Part shown: positions 23,493-31,912 of the stretch, in pieces | Numbering within the stretch: position 1 is the first letter of the stretch | Layout: each line of letters opens with the position of its first letter | NCBI GenBank assembly: GCA_043793345.1 | Contig: JAYVXF010000232.1 | Location: forward strand, 1-37,048 | Origin: UKL13-2 sp043793345 | Lineage (GTDB): Bacteria; Pseudomonadota; Gammaproteobacteria; Burkholderiales; Usitatibacteraceae | Direction of reading: 5' to 3' | DNA: 37,048 bases | Notes under the pieces: generated by a model | What the model saw: only the letters and a program-made list of their open reading frames with translations | Databases searched by the model: none | Told to the model about the DNA's origin: nothing | Translations under genes and position numbers: made by a program

Positions 23493-24725
23493 TCAGCGGG
23501 CCGTTTCGCGCGTCGCGTATTTGCCCAGCTCCCATTTGGCCAGCGCGCTGCGATGCACTTCATCGGGCCCGTCGGCCAGGCGCAAAATCCGCGCCCAGGT
23601 GTAGGCGTAGGCGAGTGGAAAATCGTCCGACATTCCCGCCGCGCCGTGCGCCTGAATCGCCCAGTCGATGACCTGCTGCGCGATATTTGGTGCCACCACT
23701 TTGATCATCGCGATTTCGCTGCGCGCGTCCTTGTTGCCCGCCGTGTCCATCACGTACGCGGCTTTGAGTGTGAGCAAACGTGCCTGATCGATCATGCAGC
23801 GCGACTCGGCAATGCGCTCGTGCCAGATCGATTGCGCCGCGATGGGCTTGCCAAAAGCGACGCGTGAAGAAAGCCGTTTGCACATCAAGGTTAGCGCGCG
23901 CTCTGACAAGCCGAGGAGGCGCATGCAATGGTGGATGCGGCCAGGGCCCAGGCGACCTTGCGCAATCTCAAAGCCGCGACCTTCCCCCAGCAGAATGTTC
24001 GACGCAGGCACGCGCACATTGTTGAATTCGATTTCGCAATGGCCATGTGGCGCATCGTCATAGCCGAATACCGGAAGCGGGCGGATGACAGTCACGCCAG
24101 GCGTGTCGGCGGGAACCAGAATCATCGATTGCTGCGAATGTGCCGGCCCGTCGTGCGCAGTTTTGCCCATGACAATATAAATTTTGCAGCGCGGATCGCC
24201 TGCGCCGGAAATCCACCACTTGCGCCCATTGATGACATAGTCGTCGCCGTCGCGCGCAATGCGCGTTTCGATATTGGTTGCGTCGCTCGACGCGACGCCG
24301 GGCTCGGTCATGGCGAATGCCGAGCGGATTTCACCGTTCAATAATGGGGTCAACCACTGCGCCTGCTGTGCCGGGGTGGCGTATTGCGCCAGCACTTCCA
24401 TGTTGCCGGTGTCGGGTGCCGAGCAATTGAATACTTCGGGTGCCCAGTGAACCGCACCGGTGATTTCAGCCAGTGGTGCGTATTCGAGATTGGTCAGGCC
24501 TGCGCCGTGTTTTGCGTTCGGCGCAAATAAATTCCACAAGCCGACCGCACGGGCTTTGGGTTTTAGCTCTTCGATGATGGCGACCGGCGTCCAGCGTTTG
24601 CCCGCCCTGGTATTTGCCGCAACGTCCTCGTGAAAGCGGTGCTCGTTCGGATAAATATGCTCGGCAAAAAAAGCCTGCATGCGCTGCTGCAGCTCGACGA
24701 CTTTGGGGGAATGATTAAAATCCAT
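23493..24725 (-). CDS. Acyl-CoA dehydrogenase (ACAD11-like)
   Basis: A 410-residue FAD flavoprotein. FAMTEPGVASSDATN near residue 136 is the FAD/substrate motif, YVINGRKWWISGAGD near 160 the FAD-binding strand, and RVAFGKPIAAQS near 285 and QAHGAAGMSDDFPLAY near 355 the C-terminal helical domain. WWISGAGDPRCKI and LGPGRIHHCMR are typical of the ACAD10/ACAD11/LvaC branch, not short-chain dehydrogenases. ATG 24725 has AAGGAAA upstream. The next gene upstream encodes an APH-fold kinase, which is fused to this very domain in animal ACAD10 and ACAD11. Therefore, besides ordinary alpha,beta-dehydrogenation, it may eliminate phosphate from a phosphorylated hydroxyacyl-CoA. Confidence 0.92.
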   Translation of the reverse strand: MDFNHSPKVVELQQRMQAFFAEHIYPNEHRFHEDVAANTRAGKRWTPVAIIEELKPKARAVGLWNLFAPNAKHGAGLTNLEYAPLAEITGAVHWAPEVFNCSAPDTGNMEVLAQYATPAQQAQWLTPLLNGEIRSAFAMTEPGVASSDATNIETRIARDGDDYVINGRKWWISGAGDPRCKIYIVMGKTAHDGPAHSQQSMILVPADTPGVTVIRPLPVFGYDDAPHGHCEIEFNNVRVPASNILLGEGRGFEIAQGRLGPGRIHHCMRLLGLSERALTLMCKRLSSRVAFGKPIAAQSIWHERIAESRCMIDQARLLTLKAAYVMDTAGNKDARSEIAMIKVVAPNIAQQVIDWAIQAHGAAGMSDDFPLAYAYTWARILRLADGPDEVHRSALAKWELGKYATRETAR

Positions 24726-24755
24726 GTTTTTCCTTGGTAAGGGACGAGGGCGTAG

Positions 24756-25832
24756 TTATTTTTGCTGCAATTTTTCGACGACTTTCCAACCCAGTTCCGC
24801 GAGCGGCCGCGCCGCTTTGCCCATCGTCACCGCCTGCTCTGACGCGGCGGTACCATCGACAACGCGCTTCATAATGCCCTGCAAAATGCCTGCCATGCGA
24901 AACAGGTTATAGGCGAGGTAATACTCGAAATTTTCAATGCCGGCCCTGCCGGTGCGCTGGCAATAACTTTTAACGTACGATTCGAAATCGGGAATGCCAA
25001 GCGCTGCAAGATCCAATCCTGCCAAGCCTCGAAACGCGCTCGGCGGCACGTGCCAGGCCATGCAGTGATAGGCGAAATCAGCCAGCGGATGCCCGAGCGT
25101 GGAAAGCTCCCAGTCAAGAATCGCCAGCACGCGCGGCTCGGTCGGATGAAAAATCAGATTGTCCATCCGGTAATCGCCGTGGACGATGCTGGTCTCTTCA
25201 CCGGGCGGGATGTGTTGCGGCAGCCACTCGATGAGCTTGTCCATCGCCTCGATTTTTTCCGTTTCGGACGCGCGATATTGTTTGCTCCAACGACCGATCT
25301 GGCGTTCGAAATAGTTGCCCGCCTTGCCGTATTCTGCGAGGCCAATCGCAGCGTAGTCGACCAGATGCAGTCGTGCAATGACGCGATTCATTTCATCAAA
25401 AATCGTCGCGCGGTCAGGCTGGGTCATGCCAGGCAACGCGGGATCCCACAACACCCGGCCATCGACCATTTCCATGATAAAAAACGCGCGACCGATAACC
25501 GATTCGTCGTCGCACAGCGCGAGCATTTTTGCCACCGGCATATCGACTTTTTTCAACGCCGTCATCACTTCGAATTCGCGCTCAATCGCGTGCGCCGACC
25601 GCAGCAGCTTGGCTGCGGGTCCCGGTTTGGAGCGCATCACGTAATTTGCGGAAGGTGTGATGAGTTTGAAAGTAGGGTTCGATTGCCCGCCCTTGAATTG
25701 CTCGAGCGTGAGCGGGCCTGTGAAGCCATCGACATGCGTGTTCATCCACACGGTCAATGCGTCGACATCAAATTGCTGACGCGCCGATACCGCCATGGTG
25801 CCGGCAAAATGTTCGAAGCCTTGCTCAGACAT
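24756..25832 (-). CDS. APH-fold phosphotransferase (ACAD10/11 kinase-domain or LvaA-like)
   Basis: A 358-residue protein of the aminoglycoside-phosphotransferase fold. LTLEQFKGGQSNPTFKL near residue 40 is the nucleotide loop, YVMRSKPGPAAKLL near 60 has the ATP-binding Lys, SIVHGDYRMDNLIFH near 210 is the catalytic loop (Asp and Asn) and AILDWELSTLGHPLADFAYH near 232 the metal-binding Asp. KGGQSNPTF and RMDNLIFHP are typical of the branch linked to acyl-CoA dehydrogenases, so an antibiotic role is unlikely. ATG 25832 overlaps the end of the upstream phosphatase gene by 8 nt (ATGTCTGA), indicating coupling. Relatives phosphorylate the hydroxyl of 4-hydroxyacyl-CoA before dehydratase-like elimination; that is my proposed role. 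Confidence 0.85.
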   Translation of the reverse strand: MSEQGFEHFAGTMAVSARQQFDVDALTVWMNTHVDGFTGPLTLEQFKGGQSNPTFKLITPSANYVMRSKPGPAAKLLRSAHAIEREFEVMTALKKVDMPVAKMLALCDDESVIGRAFFIMEMVDGRVLWDPALPGMTQPDRATIFDEMNRVIARLHLVDYAAIGLAEYGKAGNYFERQIGRWSKQYRASETEKIEAMDKLIEWLPQHIPPGEETSIVHGDYRMDNLIFHPTEPRVLAILDWELSTLGHPLADFAYHCMAWHVPPSAFRGLAGLDLAALGIPDFESYVKSYCQRTGRAGIENFEYYLAYNLFRMAGILQGIMKRVVDGTAASEQAVTMGKAARPLAELGWKVVEKLQQK

Positions 25833-26601
25833 TTGTCCGTTCCCCGTATTTTTTCCGGTACCTGGTGTATTGCTCGAACAGCACTTCCATTGTCGTTTTG
25901 CGATTGCCCGGTTGCAGCCAATCGAGCGGCGAAAGATTGACCATGCGCAACACGATGTCGACCGGTGCTTCGCCGATGTCGAGCACGTTGATGCACGCAG
26001 GACTTTGCTCAAACGCACCGAGTAATTGCCGCTGACCGGTGACGAGGTAGGACAGAATGGCGCGGTTCACACCGCCGTGCAATACCAGCAGCAAGGTATC
26101 CCAATTTTTATCGGCGCGTATCGCATCGATCTCGGGCAGCACGCGATCAAGCATTTCACCAACCGTCTCGCCGCCGAGGAATTGCACGTCTTCATCGACC
26201 ACGCCATCGGTGGCGGCGGTAAAGGAATGCAGCAGGTCTTTCTCGGCGATGGTGGCCAATCGTCCACCGCGAATTTCCTGTAATCCCGGGCGCTGCTCGG
26301 TGGTGACGTGCAGTCCTGCCGTTGTCAACACGTGTCGCGCGGTTTGTTCGGTGCGCTCGAGCCCACTGGTGATGACGCGGTCAAATTGCACGCCGTGTTC
26401 GGCAAATAATTTTCCCGCCGCACGCGCTTGCTCAACGCCAAGCTCGTTCAGCAGCACCGTTTCCGGCGGTACTGGCTTTCCATCGGGCATGAAATATGTC
26501 ACGCTGCCGTGACGCATCAGATAGAGACGCCGGCGCGTGGCCAGCGGCGCGGTTGAGCAATAACTGCTGCCAAACGTGGCGCTGTCAAGATTGCTATGCA
26601 C
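25825..26601 (-). CDS. Histidine-phosphatase superfamily protein
   Basis: About 258 residues. The phosphohistidine motif LMRHGSV (near residue 28) opens the domain. TSGLERTEQTARHVL near 79 carries the second Arg, RPGLQEIRGG near 103 the acceptor Glu, and LLVLHGGVNRAIL near 167 the second His. The start is uncertain: GTG 26601 has GAGGG 5 nt upstream and is my choice; GTG 26613 lies at the edge of an intergenic hairpin. Phosphatases of this class act on phosphorylated small molecules. It is coupled by an 8-nt overlap to the APH-fold kinase downstream, which makes an opposing or proofreading role plausible. Confidence 0.85.
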   Translation of the reverse strand: MHSNLDSATFGSSYCSTAPLATRRRLYLMRHGSVTYFMPDGKPVPPETVLLNELGVEQARAAGKLFAEHGVQFDRVITSGLERTEQTARHVLTTAGLHVTTEQRPGLQEIRGGRLATIAEKDLLHSFTAATDGVVDEDVQFLGGETVGEMLDRVLPEIDAIRADKNWDTLLLVLHGGVNRAILSYLVTGQRQLLGAFEQSPACINVLDIGEAPVDIVLRMVNLSPLDWLQPGNRKTTMEVLFEQYTRYRKKYGERTNV

Positions 26602-26615
26602 GCGTGCCCTCACCC

Positions 26616-26641
26616 CAGCCCTCTCCCGAAGGAGAGGGTGA
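26616..26641. repeat. Hairpin CCCTCTCC-CGAA-GGAGAGGG before the phosphatase gene
   Basis: Perfect 8-bp arms at 26619-26638, in the short gap between the Mpo1-like gene and the phosphatase gene. It is a shorter relative of the hairpin at 14287-14310. Confidence 0.55.
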
Positions 26642-26667
26642 GAATAGCGACACGATAAAAGAAGGAA

Positions 26668-26988
26668 TCATCGTGCCGAACTGTGGAAAGAAATTTTGCC
26701 CACCAGCAATTGAAAATACATCACCCAGTCGCCGGCAAATGAATACAGGGGATAGGTAAATGTCGCAGGCCGGTTTTTTTCAAAAAAGAAATGACCCACC
26801 CAGGCGAAACCATAGCCTGCCAACGGCATTGCGGCGAACCACCAGGCGTTGCCGGTGATGAGCGCCGTTGCCAATGCGGCCAACACCAGCGAGGTGCCGA
26901 TGAAGTGCAGGACGCGGCAGGTGGTATTGCGGTGCTCGGAAAGATAATACGGATAAAAATCACCGAAGGTTTTGTATTGTTTTTCCAT
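26668..26988 (-). CDS. Mpo1-like protein (DUF962), putative 2-hydroxy-fatty-acid dioxygenase
   Basis: A 106-residue membrane protein. It starts MEKQYKTFGDFYPYYLSEH, has the conserved SEHRNTTCRVLHFIGTSLV block with two His, two or three hydrophobic helices (about residues 29-46 and 49-67), and GHFFFEKNRPATFTYPLYS near 65-83, the second conserved block with His, Glu, Asn and Arg. Yeast Mpo1 is an iron-dependent dioxygenase of 2-hydroxy fatty acid alpha-oxidation; bacterial members are shorter and mostly untested. GGGGAAA lies upstream of the ATG. It shares strand with the lipid-catabolism genes downstream and the aldolase gene upstream. Confidence 0.85.
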   Translation of the reverse strand: MEKQYKTFGDFYPYYLSEHRNTTCRVLHFIGTSLVLAALATALITGNAWWFAAMPLAGYGFAWVGHFFFEKNRPATFTYPLYSFAGDWVMYFQLLVGKISFHSSAR

Positions 26989-27006
26989 TTCATTTCCCCG
27001 AAAAAA

Positions 27007-27786
27007 TCAGTCTCGAAAACTTGCGTCCATTCTATCCAGTTTTCGCAGCAGTCCAGGCCAGGCGAGATTGCCGCCCAAGCCCTTGGTCACCGCTTTCGCC
27101 TGTCGCTGGGCACCATCGATTATTTGCTGCGGGATGTAGCGCAACTCGCCGCCACCAGCTTGCGCGCGAATCTGAATCATGCAGGCACTTTCAAAAAAAT
27201 ACATCGCCTGAAACGCGTCCGCTATCGTAGGACCAACCGTCAGCAGGCCGTGATTGCGCAACATGAAAAATATCTTGTCGCCAAGGTCAGCGACCAGTCG
27301 CGGCTTTTCATCATCATTCAGCGCCACACCTTCATAGTCGTGATAAGCAAGACTTGCCAGCACAAAAATCGATTGCTGCGAAATTGGCAGCACGCCACCT
27401 TGCTGCGCCGAGACTGCGACGCCGTTCGGTGTATGTAGATGCAGCACGCACGCGGCATCGTGGCGCGCAGCGTGGATGGCGCTGTGAATGGTGAATCCCG
27501 CAGGGTTGACAGGATGCGGGTTGTCGGCATCGAGCTTGTTGCCGCCGAGATCGATTTTCACCAAACTCGACGCGGTAATTTCGGCGAACATCATGCCGTA
27601 GGGGTTGATCAGAAACTGATTTTCCACGCCAGCAATTTTGGCGGTGATGTGGGTAAAGACCAGGTCGTCCCATCCATAGAGCGCAACGAGGCGATAGCAG
27701 GCGGCAAGATCAATACGCGTCTGCCATTCGTCTGCACTGACTTTGTTTTTGTGGGATGCGACGGACGTATGGACAGAAGTATTCAT
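27007..27786 (-). CDS. Class II aldolase/adducin-family protein
   Basis: A 259-residue cytosolic protein. DLAACYRLVALYGWDDLVF near residue 26 and HITAKIAG are the N-terminal family motifs. VLHLHTPNGVAVSA near 113 supplies the metal-binding His-x-His and MLRNHGLLTVGPTIADAF near 178 the third His. Members are zinc enzymes cleaving or decarboxylating hydroxy/keto substrates; this longer branch (about 250-260 residues) is often annotated without a substrate. AGGGGA lies 8 nt upstream of the ATG. The gene ends 18 nt before the Mpo1-like gene, so the two are probably co-transcribed. Confidence 0.9.
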   Translation of the reverse strand: MNTSVHTSVASHKNKVSADEWQTRIDLAACYRLVALYGWDDLVFTHITAKIAGVENQFLINPYGMMFAEITASSLVKIDLGGNKLDADNPHPVNPAGFTIHSAIHAARHDAACVLHLHTPNGVAVSAQQGGVLPISQQSIFVLASLAYHDYEGVALNDDEKPRLVADLGDKIFFMLRNHGLLTVGPTIADAFQAMYFFESACMIQIRAQAGGGELRYIPQQIIDGAQRQAKAVTKGLGGNLAWPGLLRKLDRMDASFRD

Positions 27787-27831
27787 GATGAAATCCCCTT
27801 GATAGTGGCGGGCAGTTGCATGAAATCGAAA

Positions 27832-27897
27832 AGATAACCTCTAGCACTGGCGCGGTGTTTCAGGCATTTTAGGCTGAAACACCGCGTTAAATGGCGA
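27832..27897. repeat. Dispersed palindromic repeat, family B, copy 3 (inverted)
   Basis: Read on the minus strand it contains CCTAAAATGCCTGAAACACC and CGCGCCAGTGCTAGAGGTTA, matching copies 1 and 2. It also forms its own inner hairpin: GCGGTGTTTCAG pairs with CTGAAACACCGC. It lies between the aldolase start and the ABC ATPase end. Confidence 0.8.
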
Positions 27898-27920
27898 TCT
27901 GCAACCTTTACTCGTCAGCA

Positions 27921-29012
27921 TCATCTCACCACGCGCCACGCATGTTCAGAAATACCGATCCTTACATTTTGGCCCACCGCAAATATTTCGCCGCCCGGCT
28001 GATGCGATTGATCGACCAGCAACTCAGCACCACTGGCATCGACACGATAGCGCACAAACTCGCCAAGAAATTCATGGTCCAAAATATTTCCCGTAACCTC
28101 AATTGTGCCCTTCGTGGGATGCGGCGCCGCCAACGCGGACGCTGCATTGATCGTGATCGTATGCGGACGCACTGCCAGCACCGCTTTGGCGGACGAGTCG
28201 CCAATGGGGGATGCGGCTAGCGATACCGTTCCCAGCAGGCTTGAGGAAAACGTGACGCCGCTTTGTGTGTGCGTGATGTCACCTTCGATAAAATTGATGG
28301 TACCAACAAAGTTGGCGACAAAGCGATTGATCGGTGCGTCGTAGAGCTCCATCGGTGTGCCGATTTGCTGGATCACGCCCTGATCCATCACGGCGATGCG
28401 GTCACACGTGGTCAGCGCTTCCTCTTGATCGTGGGTCACAAAAATGGTGGTGATGCCGAGTCGGCGTTGCAGCGATTTCAATTCCTGGCGCATTTGTACG
28501 CGAAGCTTGGCGTCGAGGTTGGAGAGTGGTTCGTCTAGTAGCAGCACCTTGGGCTCAACGGCGAGCGTGCGGGCGAGGGCGACCCGCTGTTGTTGCCCGC
28601 CGGAGAGCTGATTGGGTCGCCTTTGTGCAAATTCGCTGAGCCCCACCAGCGCCAATACAGCGTGTACTTTCCGGGCAATGTCGGCGCTTGGCAGTTTGCG
28701 TTCTTCCAATCCAAACGCGACATTTTTTTCGACTGTCATGTGCGGCCACAGCGCGTAATTTTGAAACACCATGCCGATGTTACGTTGCCACGGCGGTATG
28801 TGCGTGATGTCTTTGCCATCTACTTTCAGCTCGCCGCGTTGCGCGAAATTAAATCCGGCAATCAGGCGCAGCAAGGTCGACTTACCCGAGCCGGAAGGGC
28901 CCAGCAAGGCGAAAAATTCACCGGGCCGGATTGTGAGCGATACGTCCTTCAGCACCTGCGTTTTTCCATACGCGAGTGCGATATTTTTGCATTCGACTTG
29001 TACCGGTTTCAT
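27921..29012 (-). CDS. ABC transporter ATP-binding protein (PotA/FbpC type)
   Basis: A 363-residue ATPase on the cytoplasmic face. Walker A GPSGSGKST at 39-47, Q-loop MVFQNYALWPHMTV near 81, signature QLSGGQQQR near 135, Walker B VLLLDEPLSNLD near 156 and the switch FVTHDQEEAL near 188 are complete. The C-terminal ~120 residues hold a TOBE-like regulatory domain. This layout is that of importers for ferric iron, polyamine, sulfate/thiosulfate or aminoethylphosphonate. Its start lies 3 nt after the permease stop, so the two form an operon. The substrate is not decided by the sequence. Confidence 0.94.
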   Translation of the reverse strand: MKPVQVECKNIALAYGKTQVLKDVSLTIRPGEFFALLGPSGSGKSTLLRLIAGFNFAQRGELKVDGKDITHIPPWQRNIGMVFQNYALWPHMTVEKNVAFGLEERKLPSADIARKVHAVLALVGLSEFAQRRPNQLSGGQQQRVALARTLAVEPKVLLLDEPLSNLDAKLRVQMRQELKSLQRRLGITTIFVTHDQEEALTTCDRIAVMDQGVIQQIGTPMELYDAPINRFVANFVGTINFIEGDITHTQSGVTFSSSLLGTVSLAASPIGDSSAKAVLAVRPHTITINAASALAAPHPTKGTIEVTGNILDHEFLGEFVRYRVDASGAELLVDQSHQPGGEIFAVGQNVRIGISEHAWRVVR

Positions 29013-29015
29013 GGC

Positions 29016-30716
29016 TTACTCCAGCTTGGCGTGCATGCCAGTTTGTGATGCGCGGCTCGAAATCATCCGATGGGAAAAATAAGTACCGAGCGCAACGATG
29101 ATGACTGCCAGCACGCCAAGCGCCGCACCGGGCCCTCGTCCGGCGATGGACTGCATGTAAAGGTAGATGCCATAGGACATCGGTGCGTCCGACTGCGTGG
29201 TCGTGAGCATGATGGTCGCCGAGAGCTCAACGGCGGCGGTGATGAAGCTGGTCACGAAGCCGGCAAGAATGCCACCCGCCATCAGCGGCACCACGATGCG
29301 CTGAATGGTGCGCGCTTTGGTCGCACCCAGATTTTCGGCCGCTTCCTCCAGTGACACCGACACTTGCTGCAACGCGGCCATGCACGATCGCAACGCATAC
29401 GGCAATCGCCTGACTGCGTAGGCAATCGCGATCATGATCCACATCGTCGTGACGGGATCGTCCGACCCTGGCAGCGAAATTGATTTGAAAGTGCGCAGAT
29501 AGCCGATGGCCAACACGATGCCGGGTATCGCCAGTGCGGCAGATGCCATGAAATCGAGCGCCTGTCTGCCGGGCAGCCTGGTGCGCAGGATCAAGTACGC
29601 AATCGCGGTACCGATCACCACATCAAGCAGCGCGGCCAAGCCGCAATAGAGCAGCGTATTCACAATCATGCGCGGGCTATCCACCAACACGGTGCGGTAA
29701 TGCTCAAGCGTGTAGGCGTCGGGCAAAACAGAAAAGCTCCACACTTTCGACAGTGATAGCAAGACGATGCCGATGTGTGGCGACAACACCAGCATCAGCA
29801 GCAAAATAATCCCGCTGTAGGCGAATACGCTTTGTGCTGTCGTCAACCTGCGGCGCGTAAGCGATGAGCCACCGCGCTGCGTGGTCGAATAATCTTTTCC
29901 CTTCAAGACGCGCGCAGATAACCACAACGCGAATAGCGAAAAGGCCACCATGATGACGCTGATCACGTAGCCAATTGGATCCTCCAGTCCGACCGAGGTA
30001 ATGCGCAGATACGCCTGCGGCGCCAGCATGTTGGTGACGTTGAGCACGAGCGGCGTGCCCAAGTCATCGAACACTTTGATAAACACCAGCGAAGCACCTG
30101 CCACAAAACCTGGCATCGCGAGCGGAAACACAATGCGCCGAAACAATCGCAGACCGTGCGCGCCGAGGTTTTGCGCGCTTTCTTCCATCGCGCTATCGAT
30201 GTTGTTTAACGCGACCGTGAGATTGAGAAGGATGAACGGAAAGTAATGCAGGCTCTCCACAAATATGACGCCGGTGAGACCTTGCATCATCGGTATTGAA
30301 AAGCCAAACCAGTCGTTAAGCAGTAAATTGAGCGAGCCGGATCGGCCAAAAATAAGCTGCATCGCCACCGCGCCCACGAACGGCGGCATGATCAGCGGCA
30401 ACACGCCGAGCGTCTGGATCAGCAGCGCACCACGAAACTCAAAACGAATCGTGAGATAGGCTAGCGGTAACGCGATCAACGAGGCAAAAAACACGCTGGA
30501 AAGCGCGACGGTGAGGCTGTTCCAGAACGACTCTTGCATCAGCGAAATGCCGAAGAACGCGCCAAAATGGGAGAGCGTCAATCCGCCGCTGCCGTCAGCG
30601 AACGCGATGTAAATGACGTTGGCGACCGGTACGATCAAAAAAGTCAGCAAAAACAATGCGATCAACAGCGCGACCAGCGTTTGCTGTAGGCTGCTTTGGC
30701 GACCTATTTTGTTCAT
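29016..30716 (-). CDS. ABC transporter permease, two fused permease domains (FbpB-like)
   Basis: A 566-residue inner-membrane protein with about 12 hydrophobic segments. It contains two copies of the binding-protein-dependent permease domain. The coupling-helix (EAA) motif appears twice: MEESAQNLGAHGLRLFRRIVFPLAMPG near residues 180-206 (key EESA..LGA and PLAMPG) and LEEAAENLGATKARTIQRIV near 460. This tandem arrangement is typical of ferric-iron (FbpB/SfuB) and phosphonate importers. The likely first gene of the operon, it has a GGGAG only far (14 nt) upstream. No periplasmic binding protein gene is next to it: upstream is a ~270-nt gap and then a divergent phosphatase. Confidence 0.92.
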   Translation of the reverse strand: MNKIGRQSSLQQTLVALLIALFLLTFLIVPVANVIYIAFADGSGGLTLSHFGAFFGISLMQESFWNSLTVALSSVFFASLIALPLAYLTIRFEFRGALLIQTLGVLPLIMPPFVGAVAMQLIFGRSGSLNLLLNDWFGFSIPMMQGLTGVIFVESLHYFPFILLNLTVALNNIDSAMEESAQNLGAHGLRLFRRIVFPLAMPGFVAGASLVFIKVFDDLGTPLVLNVTNMLAPQAYLRITSVGLEDPIGYVISVIMVAFSLFALWLSARVLKGKDYSTTQRGGSSLTRRRLTTAQSVFAYSGIILLLMLVLSPHIGIVLLSLSKVWSFSVLPDAYTLEHYRTVLVDSPRMIVNTLLYCGLAALLDVVIGTAIAYLILRTRLPGRQALDFMASAALAIPGIVLAIGYLRTFKSISLPGSDDPVTTMWIMIAIAYAVRRLPYALRSCMAALQQVSVSLEEAAENLGATKARTIQRIVVPLMAGGILAGFVTSFITAAVELSATIMLTTTQSDAPMSYGIYLYMQSIAGRGPGAALGVLAVIIVALGTYFSHRMISSRASQTGMHAKLE

Positions 30717-30984
30717 CAGACGCCGTTAGCTCCCTTTTGCAGGTTCCAAGCTTTTGATTTTATTGCTGAAAAATCAGGCACATTGGGCTTTTTGTAGAAG
30801 TGTTTCCTAAAAAACCATTTTAAGTTATTATTAATATGAGATTTTAGGTTCGGGACACACTTGCGTTGCAAAGAATACATTAAAAGCGGGTTTACGATGT
30901 TGCCGCGCTATTACCGAATGGACTGCTTCGCCCCAAGCGATTAATGAAAACTTCGAATATACGAATGGGGTGTTGGGAGAGAAT
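30717..30984. other. AT-rich intergenic region between divergent genes
   Basis: Holds the promoter regions of the ABC permease (minus) and the PP2C phosphatase (plus). An AT-rich segment (TTAAGTTATTATTAATATGA, 30821 onward) could be promoter DNA. No gene is supported. Confidence 0.5.
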
Positions 30985-31809
30985 GTGGCGCTGACGGATG
31001 CATTGCAGATAGTAAGTCTCACAGATTCGGGGAAAATCCGTGGCCATAACGAGGACTGCGTGGAGTCGCGTCCCGAGTTGGGCATCGTGGTACTTGCCGA
31101 CGGCATGGGTGGCTACAACGCAGGCGAGGTCGCCAGCGGCATGGCAACTTCATCCATTTCTGCCGGTCTCGCTGAAACCTGGACGCGTGAAATTGTTAAA
31201 AAGCTTGACCGTACTGCGGCGATGGCGCTTTCGCAATCTGTTGTTCAGGAGCAAGCCTTAAAGGCAAACGCCGCAATTTACGCTGCCGCGCAAAAAGATC
31301 CGCATTGCGCCGGCATGGGTACGACACTGGTGGTGTGTTTGTTTTACGACGACTTTGTCACCGTAGGGCATGTGGGTGATTCGCGGTTGTACCGGTTGCG
31401 CGATGATATTTTTGAGCAGGTGACGCGCGATCATTCGCTGCTGCAGGAGCAGATTGATTCCGGGCTTATTTCTAAAGAAGACGCGCGTTCGTCGAACAAC
31501 CGAAATCTGGTCACGCGCGCGGTCGGCATTGACCCTGACGTCGAAACCGAAATACATACTTACGACGTGCATGGGGGCGATATTTTTGTGCTTTGTTCCG
31601 ACGGCCTGAACGACATGATCGAGGACGAAGAAATTCAGATGACCTTGATTGCGCTGCGGTCAAATCTGGAGCTGACTGCGCAGCAATTGGTGCAGGCGGC
31701 AAACGACGCGGGCGGGCGCGACAATATTTCGGTGATGCTGGTGCGGGTGATTAAAAGTTTTGCAGTGGAAAGAGGCTTCTGGGCGACCGTGAAGTCGTGG
31801 TTTCGGTGA
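30985..31809 (+). CDS. PP2C-family serine/threonine protein phosphatase
   Basis: A 274-residue cytosolic phosphatase. Metal-binding and catalytic motifs are in order: RGHNED near residues 19-24, LADGMGGYNAGEVAS near 37-51, GMGTTLVVC near 112, GHVGDSRLYRL near 128, LCSDGLNDMIEDEEI near 205 and GGRDNISVMLV near 242. The start chosen is GTG 30985, with GGGAG 5 nt upstream; an in-frame GTG at 30970 is possible. The FHA-domain gene follows after about 100 nt, a classic pairing of phosphothreonine signalling genes. No Ser/Thr kinase is in the window. Confidence 0.93.
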   Translation: MALTDALQIVSLTDSGKIRGHNEDCVESRPELGIVVLADGMGGYNAGEVASGMATSSISAGLAETWTREIVKKLDRTAAMALSQSVVQEQALKANAAIYAAAQKDPHCAGMGTTLVVCLFYDDFVTVGHVGDSRLYRLRDDIFEQVTRDHSLLQEQIDSGLISKEDARSSNNRNLVTRAVGIDPDVETEIHTYDVHGGDIFVLCSDGLNDMIEDEEIQMTLIALRSNLELTAQQLVQAANDAGGRDNISVMLVRVIKSFAVERGFWATVKSWFR

Positions 31810-31912
31810 TTCAAAGCGAGTGGGCAACAAGTAGACAATAGACAACGCGCCGCAATGAGAGCAATCTTTGCGGCAAAGGTGTGATCGAAAGAACTTTTTT
31901 AGGGTTAAGGCC

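Noticed and set aside
24756..25832. Aminoglycoside resistance gene
   Set aside because: The fold is shared, but the motifs and the neighbouring acyl-CoA dehydrogenase place it in the lipid-linked kinase branch.
25050..25940. A 296-codon plus-strand open frame
   Set aside because: It is antisense to the kinase and phosphatase genes and has a His/Arg/Phe-rich, low-complexity shadow composition.
30831..31106. A 91-codon minus-strand open frame before the PP2C gene
   Set aside because: It overlaps the phosphatase N-terminus in antisense and lacks any recognisable motif.
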